Assembly: GCA_030740295.1 (NCBI GenBank)
Contig: JASLXP010001098.1
Span: 1-20,271, forward strand
Reading direction: 5' to 3'
From: Planctomycetota bacterium
Lineage (GTDB): Bacteria; Planctomycetota; PUPC01; JACPCR01
Length of the DNA: 20,271 nt
Each line of letters opens with the position of its first letter. Positions within the stretch are counted from its first letter, which is position 1. The notes under the pieces are model-generated. The model did no database searches. It was not told the DNA's origin and was given only the letters and a program-made list of their open reading frames with translations. A program made the translations under genes and the position numbers. This document shows positions 9,201 to 15,728 of this stretch, in pieces.

Positions 9201-10519
9201 TGCAACTTTCCAGCTTCAATTTCCGCCTTCTTTACCTGCTCTCGCGAGATGTGCACCGTTACCATGGAGAGCCCTGCAATGATGCATGCGATCGACACGG
9301 CCACGATGGCGGTGGTGTGTTTGCGTATCTTGCGCCATCCTCGTGATATGAAAGATGTTGGCCGCGCCAGGATGGCCTCACCGGTAAGAAAGCGATTCAG
9401 GTCCGCAGCTAATTCCTTCATGTCCGGGTACCGGCGCTCGGGGTTCTTTTCCATCGCCTTCATGATGATGGTCTGGATATCCCGGTGAATTTTTGGATTG
9501 ATCTGCCGGGGTAGAACCGGGTCGTGATTGAGCACCTTGATGATCACTTTCATCATGTTGTCGCCCTCGAAGGGAGGGCGCCCGGTTACCAGCTCGTAAA
9601 GCACGGCCCCCAGCGAATAGATATCAGACCGGTGATCGACCCGGTGCGATTCGCCGGCGGCCTGTTCAGGCGACATGTATGCAGGCGTGCCGAGGGCGCT
9701 TCCTGTTTGAGTGAACTTGGTTCCTGAATCGAGCTGCTTGGCGAGCCCGAAATCCATGAGCTGCGGCTCGCCGTTCATATCAATGATGATATTGCTCGGC
9801 TTAACATCCCGGTGTACCACTTTCTGCGCGTGAGCATATTCAAGGGCGTGAGCGATCTTGATAACGATATTCAGGGCCCCGCGGATATAGATCTCGCCGC
9901 TCCCTATATGCTGATTCAGCCCTTTGCCCTGGACGAAATCCATGGTGTAAAAGTGTCGCCCGTGCCGCTTATCAATATCGAAGATGGGCACGATGTTCGG
10001 GTGCCGAAGCTTGGCCGCCGCCTGTGCTTCCTTATAGAAACGAGCGACCTGTTTTTTCGATGCATGCGTGCCGACGAGCATGACTTTGAGCGCCACTTCC
10101 CTTCTCAGATGTTTGTGCCTGGCCTTATAGACGATGCCCATGGCCCCGCGGCCCAGCTCGGAGAGGATCTCGTATTCACCAAAATCGCGACGTATTTCAG
10201 CATCGACCTCTTCCGGCTCGACAATCTCGGTCGTACCGAGGGCCGGGGAATCATCATCCTCAGCCGGTTCACTCATCGGAAGTTCATCGGGCGGCGCGGC
10301 GGTCGGCTGATCGTAGAGTGCGTCCACATCCGGCGTATCCTCCGTTTTGTCTTCCAACCCCTTCGAGGAGAGGACAAATTTCGTTGTGGACCGCTTAGCG
10401 CCCGGAGTCTTTTCCTTTCCTCCGGCATTGTTTGCGGAAGGCCGGCATCTGAGGCCATCCAGATTCAGGACCGATCGCCCGTACGGATGAGGGTGATGAT
10501 TGGGATTAACTGAGTTCAT
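6236..10519 (-). CDS. Membrane-anchored Hanks-type Ser/Thr protein kinase with helical-repeat region
   Basis: A 1427-residue PknB-like kinase. Residues 1-115 are a low-complexity, acidic, probably disordered segment. The kinase domain spans about 116-380 and looks catalytically complete: glycine loop GRGAMG (123-128), K145 in VALK, HRDVKPSN with D238, DFG at 256-258, and YMSPEQ (281-286). Residues about 401-422 form one transmembrane helix, followed by a charged coiled-coil-like stretch (about 426-452). Residues about 463-645 read as a beta-rich domain of LamG/DUF1080 type (DDFSS at the start, FDNVLL at 637-642). Residues about 655-1427 are an alpha-helical solenoid that includes five copies of a roughly 73-residue repeat. 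The layout suggests an external or periplasmic sensor coupled to an internal kinase. No substrate can be named. It is transcribed divergently from cmk; no Shine-Dalgarno is clear at its ATG. Confidence 0.93.
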   Translation of the reverse strand: MNSVNPNHHPHPYGRSVLNLDGLRCRPSANNAGGKEKTPGAKRSTTKFVLSSKGLEDKTEDTPDVDALYDQPTAAPPDELPMSEPAEDDDSPALGTTEIVEPEEVDAEIRRDFGEYEILSELGRGAMGIVYKARHKHLRREVALKVMLVGTHASKKQVARFYKEAQAAAKLRHPNIVPIFDIDKRHGRHFYTMDFVQGKGLNQHIGSGEIYIRGALNIVIKIAHALEYAHAQKVVHRDVKPSNIIIDMNGEPQLMDFGLAKQLDSGTKFTQTGSALGTPAYMSPEQAAGESHRVDHRSDIYSLGAVLYELVTGRPPFEGDNMMKVIIKVLNHDPVLPRQINPKIHRDIQTIIMKAMEKNPERRYPDMKELAADLNRFLTGEAILARPTSFISRGWRKIRKHTTAIVAVSIACIIAGLSMVTVHISREQVKKAEIEAGKLQKEIDKKDQEDIQERIPQKVQAVADDFSSKRLSKVWKPQSEDHEWRIADGELAVHAKGESVILLEPKIELKGNVKFDFNLLLPSEAEDFRVDCLIGEDQGQAFRLIIQSGDPHPQLKLQRSGAKLAEVDVEGFTPGKPWHCSLERRSDQIRFEFREPGTATPAGLLRYKGLELIRSLGASKTGKFLMGFAVWDGHARFDNVLLTKESAPEKGILYPHQQSILYRAYDYAKPVLTDFMNEHKDEIVRLKAKLLLGLCYELENQYRPALKLYNNFPESLAEEADEEALAEFAELYRENALRRFFCFVRTGRLNRAATIISGLTEKGVLIDPASVWHFRDVLQRCLVTPRLDEALLLIQKARFEGSDFILEGNLPEYRLFDLSKSIGQNVHSEFLAKAIRLAVKLGSGTIPKYSKVLEAYEAFPAPQMAVAIESSLTHAIRAEKLDDALSLLKFSSDRLTKSEKLDGLASRLAMRFCSLKQFASVTKVYESYQTPLLTKSYRTAVDGLLKQGERDEAKGLFMQAKDAFTKEQPDEQTLATIESMGVELMNAYARTGDYPDLIEILNAFTRTSAALVTPVETALARSIEKEEFEQAIELLKVVRERSLPPTEGLNARTLQLAESLAEKQKVVSFISAYNAYPVKHFAGSLVKLLKVCQANEAYANCVELLKFGRDKLDAGEFKDVEEDLSKFLLEFADAAIKRKEFQQVIAAHRAYPTDDLKPAFISAIKAASEAPTAKEDSPLPALTQLTKLLSFSRQQWPYPAEGELRQRLVNYVVKMSGRKDDGSEQDPPVSDKTRRQEHAKLLAVLVADYRSALENPEADSQSLNGIMLELADVLLLSRQKEEAEKLLQDLMEKLPQLHSLRDDALLRQAVISTDNGDAERAKELWGELAKEGGEDGPYLRLPGYMAGEAIDDAFTGLADANLQKLLGALRLKSTGATDELVKAAFTELDSLQTKKLEWYSSIVRDNLAAKAASDENPTLPKSDGNAD
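6983..7963 (-). repeat. Five degenerate ~73-residue repeats encoded within the kinase gene
   Basis: Within the solenoid, a short aromatic motif recurs at residues 853 (LEAYEAFP), 923 (KVYESYQT), 999 (EILNAFTR), 1071 (SAYNAYPV) and 1146 (AAHRAYPT), with spacings of 70, 76, 72 and 75. A second motif keeps similar register: SLLKFSSDRL (886), GLFMQAKDAF (955), ELLKVVRERS (1033), ELLKFGRDKL (1103), KLLSFSRQQW (1187). The unit is longer than a TPR pair (34 + 34) by a few residues and lacks the canonical TPR residue pattern. An earlier diverged copy may begin near 706 (LKLYNNFP). The coordinates given are approximate outer limits. The repeats are diverged at the DNA level, so they are old rather than recent duplications. 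Confidence 0.6.
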
Positions 10520-10719
10520 GAGAGGGATTGTCGCGAGGGCCGGTGTCTGACGGCCTCGAAATCTCTGACCTTATGGCCAGCTTCAGGGGGACAGTCCCGC
10601 CGTGCTCCTGCACGTCCGCGAATGTCAGGAAGGTTTCATCCATCGGCCTTGAGCGGCGGATGTTAGCACGGGTTCCCCACCCCTTCAATGCCCTTGTAAG
10701 CGAGCGTTGCCGGCCAAGT

Positions 10720-10748
10720 TTGCAGCCCCTATTCAACTCTGCTATAAG
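10720..10748 (+). promoter_or_regulatory. Candidate sigma-70-type promoter for cmk operon
   Basis: A -10-like TATAAG (10743-10748, five of six matches) is preceded by TG at 10740-10741, the extended -10 arrangement. A weak -35-like TTGCAG (10720-10725) lies 17 nt upstream. Transcription from here would give a leader of about 155 nt before cmk. The prediction rests on pattern only. Confidence 0.4.
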
Positions 10749-10839
10749 TCCCCGTTCATTTTTCCGGGTGGCCTCGGAAATAAGTGTGTCTGGTGCGTCT
10801 TAATCATGCGTACCGCGTCTTCATATTATTGATATTTGG

Positions 10840-10908
10840 AGGCGAACACAGCAACGCCTGAAGCCACAACGGCTTCACCAAACGGGCAGGAGGCCTGCAT
10901 TCAGGAGG
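10840..10908 (+). promoter_or_regulatory. Structured cmk leader with three hairpins and two SD-like repeats
   Basis: Three short inverted repeats lie end to end: AGGCG/CGCCT (10840-10844 with 10855-10859), TGAAGCC/GGCTTCA (10859-10865 with 10871-10877, 5-nt loop) and GCAGG/CCTGC (10886-10890 with 10894-10898, 3-nt loop). AGGAGGC occurs twice: at 10888-10894, within the third hairpin, and at 10903-10909, where it is the functional Shine-Dalgarno 4 nt before the GTG start at 10913. A regulatory role is inference. Confidence 0.4.
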
Positions 10909-10912
10909 CATC

Positions 10913-11587
10913 GTGGCCGGTAGGACTATTACCATTGATGGACCTGGAGGCTCAGGAAAGAGCACCGTGGCCCGTCTGCTGGCCGAATCGCTTGGCTTTG
11001 CGTTTCTTGACTCAGGGGCCATCTATCGAGCTGCAACATGGTTCGCGCTCGAACGGGGGCTGGATCTCGAGGATACCACCATCGTACTTCAGGCTATGGA
11101 TGGCCTGAAGATGCACTTTGAGCAAACGCCCGCGGGAATGTCGGTCTTTGTCAACCTGGTAGACGTAACAGGCCAAATACGCACGAGGGAGGTGTCCAAC
11201 AACATCTTCCACCTGGCAAACAGCGGAGAAGTTCGCGCCCGGCTCATTGGATACCAACGGGCATTTGCAGAGGAAGCAGACTTGGTGGCCGAGGGCCGAG
11301 ACATGGGCAGCGTTGTCTTTCCAGACGCTGCACTCAAGCTCTACCTGATGGCCAGCCTGGACGTTCGTGCCGGCCGCCGCCAGCTCGATCTTGAGCAGGC
11401 GGGCGAGCCAGTCGACCTCGAGGCCATCAAGGCGGAAATCCGCGTCCGCGATGAGCGGGACAGCAATCGAAAAGTTGCCCCTCTCTGCATGCCGGAAGGC
11501 GCAGTAGTCATCGATTCCTCGGACCTCGACATCCAGCAGGTCATCGAGGCCATGACTGAAGAGGCGCGTTTCAGAGGTCTAGTATGA
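10913..11587 (+). CDS. cmk: Cytidylate kinase
   Basis: A 224-residue (d)CMP kinase, the usual length of the family. It transfers the ATP gamma-phosphate to CMP or dCMP to make CDP for nucleic acid and phospholipid synthesis. The P-loop GPGGSGKS lies at residues 10-17, the nucleotide-binding LDSGAIYRA follows at 32-40, GRDMGSVVFP at 128-137 and the lid/substrate motif RDERDSNR at 179-186. The start is GTG with a strong AGGAGG 4 nt upstream. Its last codons overlap the ATG of plsC (ATGA), which suggests translational coupling. A cmk next to rpsA is a widely conserved arrangement in bacteria. The protein is cytoplasmic and complete. Confidence 0.97.
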   Translation: MAGRTITIDGPGGSGKSTVARLLAESLGFAFLDSGAIYRAATWFALERGLDLEDTTIVLQAMDGLKMHFEQTPAGMSVFVNLVDVTGQIRTREVSNNIFHLANSGEVRARLIGYQRAFAEEADLVAEGRDMGSVVFPDAALKLYLMASLDVRAGRRQLDLEQAGEPVDLEAIKAEIRVRDERDSNRKVAPLCMPEGAVVIDSSDLDIQQVIEAMTEEARFRGLV

Positions 11588-12306
11588 GCGAGGCAGAAAC
11601 AGTGCCCGAAGAGGACGGTCAGTCTTCCGAACAGTCCCTGGAGCTTCGAAGGTCGAGCCCGGTCTATTTTCGCTGTTCCGATGACACCTTCTTTGCCTAC
11701 GAGGTCCATCGGTTCGTGGCACATATCCTTTTTGGCAAGATGCTCTTTCGCATTCGCCATTACGGGGTCGAAAACATCCCCGCGGAGGGCGGAGTGGTTT
11801 TCGCATCCAATCATCAGTGCTTCTTCGATCCCCTGCTCGTGGGGATGGGGTCGAAGCGCCAGCTCATTTTCATGGCAAGAGCCAGCGCACTCAAGATCCC
11901 GATCATCGGTAAGTGGATAGCCGCGATGAACGCCTTTCCGGTGGAGCGAGGAACTGCGGATATCGGCGCCATTCGCAGAGCTGTTGAAGCCGTCTCGGAC
12001 GGGAGAATCCTGCTCATGTTCCCGGAAGGTACCCGCAGCCAGGACGGCACCATCGGCGTCATTAGACCGGGGTGCATCCTCATAGCGCAAAAGGCTGAAA
12101 GCCCCATCGTCCCTGTCGCCATCCGGGGCGCGTACGAGGCATGGCCAAGGCAGAATAAACTGCCAAGGTTTGGTAAAGTGAGCATCGCATACGGGCCTCC
12201 CATTGAACCGGGCCGGAACAGGGAGGATGCCAAGCAGGTACAGGAGTTTCTCACTTCGGAGATACACCGCCTTTACCAGTCTCTGGGCTGGCGGTACGAG
12301 GCCTGA
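11584..12306 (+). CDS. plsC: 1-acyl-sn-glycerol-3-phosphate acyltransferase (PlsC family)
   Basis: A 240-residue lysophosphatidate acyltransferase family member, which adds the second acyl chain to make phosphatidic acid at the inner face of the membrane. The catalytic motif I is NHQCFFD (N76, H77, D82), FPVERG (118-123) matches motif II and FPEGTRS (146-152) is motif III. The ATG overlaps the cmk stop by ATGA and is preceded by AGAGGT (11573-11578). The first 35 residues are polar and acidic and are not part of the acyltransferase core. A cmk-plsC pair is also known from Chlamydia, which fits a PVC origin. Some PlsC-like proteins act on other lysophospholipids, so the exact substrate is inferred. 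Confidence 0.92.
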   Translation: MSEAETVPEEDGQSSEQSLELRRSSPVYFRCSDDTFFAYEVHRFVAHILFGKMLFRIRHYGVENIPAEGGVVFASNHQCFFDPLLVGMGSKRQLIFMARASALKIPIIGKWIAAMNAFPVERGTADIGAIRRAVEAVSDGRILLMFPEGTRSQDGTIGVIRPGCILIAQKAESPIVPVAIRGAYEAWPRQNKLPRFGKVSIAYGPPIEPGRNREDAKQVQEFLTSEIHRLYQSLGWRYEA

Positions 12307-12333
12307 GTATTTTTCCTGTTACGTCGACCGGGA

Positions 12334-12367
12334 GGCAGGCGTGCGTTGCGTCTGCCCTTTTCTTTCC
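12334..12367 (+). terminator. Attenuator/terminator-like hairpin upstream of rpsA
   Basis: GGCAGGCG (12334-12341) pairs with CGTCTGCC (12349-12356) as an 8-bp stem with one G-U pair and a 7-nt loop, followed by the pyrimidine-rich CTTTTCTTTCC (12357-12367). A second, weaker hairpin TTGCC/GGCAA lies at 12375-12393. The position, after the plsC stop and before rpsA, suits partial termination or autogenous control of bS1. The T-tract is interrupted, so it may not be a strong terminator. Confidence 0.45.
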
Positions 12368-12432
12368 TTCGTTATTGCCTCTCGCTGGGGCAAAGCGATT
12401 TCGTTAAACACCCCAACTATGGGAGTATTTTT

Positions 12433-14214
12433 ATGCCAGCACCTTTCGTGAAATCACGAGTTTTACATTACGACCTGCTTCGAGAAATCGAACTGGACCA
12501 GGATATCGAAGCCGAACTCCGCGAAGCTTGCGGAGATCAAGATCCCGAATCCCTCGATTCGCTCTATGAAGGCGCGGTCGGCAGCTTCTCTGTCGGCCAG
12601 ATCATCTCCGGAAAAATCATCAATATTACAAAGGACGCCGTCCTCGTAGACATCGGATACAAATCCGAAGGCTCCATCAATTCACACGAGTTTGATGAAC
12701 CTGGGGAGCTCGATGTCGGAGACCAGATCGAAGTTCTCCTCGAACAGGTCGAAGACGATTCCGGCATGGTCGTCCTCTCCAAGCGCAAAGCAGACCGCAT
12801 CCGTGGATGGGAACAGATCATCAACGAAAAGGGCGAAGGCGACAAAGTCATCGGAAAAGCCCTCCGCAAGATCAAGGGCGGGTTGCTCGTCGACATCGGC
12901 GTCCCGGTGTTTCTTCCCGCCTCGCAGGTCAGCATCCGCAGCATCGGCGACATCGGACAGCTCATTGGCCAGGACCTCGAAGCCAAGATCATCAAGATTG
13001 ACATGGAACGCCGTAACATCGTCATCAGCCGTCGCAAGCTGATCGAAGAAGAGCGTGAGGTCATGAAGAACAAGATCATGTCCGAGCTGGAAATGGGGCA
13101 GGTCCGGTCAGGCCAGGTCAAGAATATCACCGACTTCGGTGCGTTCGTTGACCTCGGAGGCATCGATGGCCTGCTGCACATCACGGACATGAGCTGGGGC
13201 CGCATATCGCATCCCAGTGAAATAGTCGCTTTGGATCAGAGCATCGAAGTTGTAATCCTCGACATAGACCGCGAGCGCGAAAAGATCTCTCTCGGCCTCA
13301 AGCAGAAGAGTGCAAGCCCCTGGGTTGCCGCCGACGAGAAATATCCCGTGGGCTCCAAGCACGCCGGCGAGGTCGTGAACCTCATGTCCTATGGTGCATT
13401 CGTCAAGCTCGAAGACGGTATCGAAGGTCTCGTCCACATCTCCGAAATGTCCTGGACCCGCCGCATCAATCATCCCTCCGAAGCCGTCACCATCGGTGAC
13501 GAAGTCGAAGTGGTCGTCCTCGGTATCAATATGGAGAAGCAGGAAATCTCCCTCGGTATGAAGCAGACCGATGAGAATCCGTGGGACAAGATCGACGAAC
13601 GCTACCCTCCGGGCACGCGCGTCAGCGGCCGTGTGCGCAACCTTGCCAATTACGGCGCGTTTGTTGAGCTGGAAGAAGGCATTGACGGCCTTCTGCATGT
13701 ATCTGATATCTCGTGGACAAAAAAGGTCACGCACCCGTCAGAAGTCCTTAAGAAGGGTCAGGTGATCGATGCAGTCATTCTCAAGGTCGAGAAGGATCGC
13801 AAGCGCATCGCGCTTGGTCTGAAACAGCTCGAAGAGAATCCCTGGGACAACTACATCCCGGACAATTATCGCGTCGGTCAGATCGTTGCCGGGAGCGTTA
13901 CCAAGATCACCAACTTTGGTGTCTTCGTTCAGCTCGAGGCCGGCCTCGAAGGGCTCCTTCACATCTCTGAACTGTCAGACAGCAAGGTCGGCAACCCGGA
14001 GGAGATCGTGAAGATCGGAGACGAGCTCGATGTCAAAGTCATCAAGCTCGACGTCGAAGGCAGCAAGATTGGGCTCAGCCTCCGGCAGGTTGTTGGTGGC
14101 CAGCCGCGCCAGGCAACCGCCGGCGTCTATCCCGAAGATGTCGACCGGGGTGATGGTCCCGATGAAAGTGACGCACCCGCCGCTTCAGATCTCATGACCG
14201 AAGATGAAGAATAG
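12433..14214 (+). CDS. rpsA: 30S ribosomal protein bS1
   Basis: A 593-residue bS1, which binds mRNA and helps it dock on the 30S subunit. Six S1 (OB-fold) domains are visible at about 52-118, 136-202, 220-290, 305-376, 393-464 and 480-552. Domains 3-6 carry the canonical G-AFV-L-GI-GL-H-S pattern (for example NYGAFVELEEGIDGLLHVS in domain 5), while 1 and 2 are more diverged, as in Escherichia coli. The C-terminal tail of about 40 residues is acidic. I chose the ATG at 12433 because GGGAG (12421-12425) lies 7 nt upstream and the protein then begins like other S1 proteins; the frame is open to a TTG at 12346, but that has no support. It follows plsC by 126 nt, which hold the attenuator-like hairpin. 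Confidence 0.97.
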   Translation: MPAPFVKSRVLHYDLLREIELDQDIEAELREACGDQDPESLDSLYEGAVGSFSVGQIISGKIINITKDAVLVDIGYKSEGSINSHEFDEPGELDVGDQIEVLLEQVEDDSGMVVLSKRKADRIRGWEQIINEKGEGDKVIGKALRKIKGGLLVDIGVPVFLPASQVSIRSIGDIGQLIGQDLEAKIIKIDMERRNIVISRRKLIEEEREVMKNKIMSELEMGQVRSGQVKNITDFGAFVDLGGIDGLLHITDMSWGRISHPSEIVALDQSIEVVILDIDREREKISLGLKQKSASPWVAADEKYPVGSKHAGEVVNLMSYGAFVKLEDGIEGLVHISEMSWTRRINHPSEAVTIGDEVEVVVLGINMEKQEISLGMKQTDENPWDKIDERYPPGTRVSGRVRNLANYGAFVELEEGIDGLLHVSDISWTKKVTHPSEVLKKGQVIDAVILKVEKDRKRIALGLKQLEENPWDNYIPDNYRVGQIVAGSVTKITNFGVFVQLEAGLEGLLHISELSDSKVGNPEEIVKIGDELDVKVIKLDVEGSKIGLSLRQVVGGQPRQATAGVYPEDVDRGDGPDESDAPAASDLMTEDEE

Positions 14215-14244
14215 GTCGCCGATTTCGGTGTGAGACGAAAGCAC

Positions 14245-14425
14245 GGAAGATTGGTTGATGGAATATGGTTGATGATTCGCGGCTTCCAATCATTATTCAC
14301 TGACCATGGAATGATGGAAGACAGATCCCGGTAGAAACGCGTCGCGAAGCGCAGGGGAGCAAGCGGCCCCACTACTCCGATATTCCACCATCAACCATTC
14401 TTCCATCAACCATTAACCATCAGCC
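14245..14425. repeat. Inverted arms of 7-nt repeats between rpsA and tyrS
   Basis: The left arm (14253-14273) reads GGTTGAT, GGAATAT, GGTTGAT, in exact 7-nt register, with GGAAGAT just before it. The right arm (14380-14425) reads ATATTCC, ACC, ATCAACC, ATTCTTCC, ATCAACC, ATTAACC, ATCAGCC, largely in 7-nt steps. The two arms are complementary (the left arm's complement begins ATCAACC), so they could form a long stem. Between them lies a separate hairpin at 14283-14320: CTTCCA plus TCATT pairs with AATGA plus TGGAAG, leaving one bulged A. The right arm ends about 10 nt before the tyrS ATG, which has no Shine-Dalgarno. Confidence 0.75.
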
Positions 14426-14434
14426 ATTCGTTGC

Positions 14435-15640
14435 ATGCCGTCCGTTGAAGAACAACTCAAAGTCATTTCCCGCGGCACTGTGGACATCCTTCCAGAGGAT
14501 GCGCTGCAGAAGAAGCTCGAAAAATCCATCTCCGAATCACGCCCTCTACGTGTCAAACTTGGCGTCGATCCCACCGCGCCGGATATCCACCTCGGCCACA
14601 CCGTCGTCCTCCGCAAGCTCCGCGCATTTCAGGACCTCGGACACCAGGCGGTCCTGATCATCGGCGATTACACCGCCCTGATCGGCGACCCATCAGGCAA
14701 GTCAAAGACACGCCCGCAGCTCACAGAGGAAGAGGTCAAAGCCAACGGTGAGACCTACCTTAAACAGGTCGAACGTATCCTTGACACGGACAGACTCGAA
14801 ATAGTTCACAACGGCGATTTCTTCCGCGATATGACCTTCGCCGACGTCCTTAAGCTGACCAGCCGGATGACCATCTCACAACTGCTGGCCCGTGACGACT
14901 TCAGCAAACGCTACAAAGAGCAGAGCCCGATCAGCCTGCACGAATTCCTCTACCCACTCATGCAGGGCTGGGATTCCGTCGAAGTGCGAGCAGACGTCGA
15001 ACTCGGCGGAACGGATCAGACCTTCAATCTCCTCGTCGGCCGCGAGATGCAAAAGGAAGAGGGCATGTCCTCACAGGTCTGCATCACGCTGCCCCTTCTG
15101 GTCGGCCTCGACGGCACCAACAAAATGAGTAAAAGCCTCGGCAATTACATAGGCGTCGACGAAGACGCAAACGAGATGTACGGCAAAGCCATGAGCATCC
15201 CCGACGAGCTCATGAAGGATTATTTCACCCTCCTTACAAGCATCGAAAACACCGAGATCGATTCCCTCCTGAGCGGGCACCCCCGCGACGCGAAAGACCG
15301 GCTCGGTCGCGAGATAGCCACTCAGTACCACAATGCAGAAGCTGCTGAGGCCGCGGCGGAACGCTTCAAAGAAATATTTGCACAGAAGCAAGTGCCCGAT
15401 GACATGCCGACTTTGAGGCTTTCCTCAGACGACCTCGAAGACGGCAACATCTGGATCGTCAAACTCGTCAACGCGGCCGGTTTTGCCTCCAGCAATGGCG
15501 AAGCGCGCAGACTCGTTCAGCAGGGAGGTGTCTCCATTGATGGCGAGGCGATTAAAGATCCCGCTGCTCAGGTCGCGCCCGCAGACGGTGCCGTGCTCAA
15601 AGTCGGCAAGCGGCGTTTTGCGAAGATTGTGCTCGGCTAG
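14435..15640 (+). CDS. tyrS: Tyrosyl-tRNA synthetase
   Basis: A 401-residue class I aminoacyl-tRNA synthetase that charges tRNA-Tyr. The HIGH signature is HLGH (52-55), GGTDQ lies at 191-195 and the KMSKS loop is exact at 230-234. A C-terminal S4-like RNA-binding domain occupies about 340-400 (WIVKLVNAAGFASSNGEARR region). The relaxed HLGH spacing and length suit the second bacterial TyrRS clade (TyrZ-like) rather than the E. coli type, but this is by eye. The ATG is placed because the conserved N-terminal helix starts here; no Shine-Dalgarno is visible and repeats abut the start. It converges with the 15729-18443 gene, 88 nt away. The protein is complete. Confidence 0.97.
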   Translation: MPSVEEQLKVISRGTVDILPEDALQKKLEKSISESRPLRVKLGVDPTAPDIHLGHTVVLRKLRAFQDLGHQAVLIIGDYTALIGDPSGKSKTRPQLTEEEVKANGETYLKQVERILDTDRLEIVHNGDFFRDMTFADVLKLTSRMTISQLLARDDFSKRYKEQSPISLHEFLYPLMQGWDSVEVRADVELGGTDQTFNLLVGREMQKEEGMSSQVCITLPLLVGLDGTNKMSKSLGNYIGVDEDANEMYGKAMSIPDELMKDYFTLLTSIENTEIDSLLSGHPRDAKDRLGREIATQYHNAEAAEAAAERFKEIFAQKQVPDDMPTLRLSSDDLEDGNIWIVKLVNAAGFASSNGEARRLVQQGGVSIDGEAIKDPAAQVAPADGAVLKVGKRRFAKIVLG

Positions 15641-15695
15641 GCCATCTTGTGGCGCAGGTCTTCAAGCTGCGAGAGACACCAATCAACTCGACACG

Positions 15696-15727
15696 GAATT
15701 CAGATGGCGTTCGTGCCACGCGAATTC
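15696..15727. terminator. Symmetrical hairpin between convergent genes
   Basis: GAATTC (15696-15701) and TGGC (15705-15708) pair with GCCA (15715-15718) and GAATTC (15722-15727), around a 6-nt loop and a 3-nt internal loop. It sits right after the stop of the minus-strand gene and 56 nt after the tyrS stop, where a bidirectional terminator would be expected. No T-run follows on either strand, so the call is weak. Confidence 0.3.
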
Positions 15728-15728
15728 A

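Larger units (their letters stand above)
10520..10912. other. Divergent intergenic region between kinase and cmk
   Basis: This 393-nt stretch separates two divergent genes. Frames of 76-91 codons cross it on both strands, but they lack Shine-Dalgarno sequences and recognisable protein similarity, so I do not call them. A small palindrome GGGACAGTCCC lies at 10588-10598. A candidate promoter and a structured leader for cmk occupy the right half and are listed separately. I see no confident promoter for the kinase in the left half. Confidence 0.6.

Noticed and set aside
10506..10803. Small frames on both strands between kinase and cmk
   Set aside because: No Shine-Dalgarno and no recognisable similarity; probably chance open frames.
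12346..12432. 29-codon N-terminal extension of rpsA from TTG
   Set aside because: It overlaps the attenuator-like hairpin; the ATG at 12433 has a Shine-Dalgarno and a normal S1 beginning.
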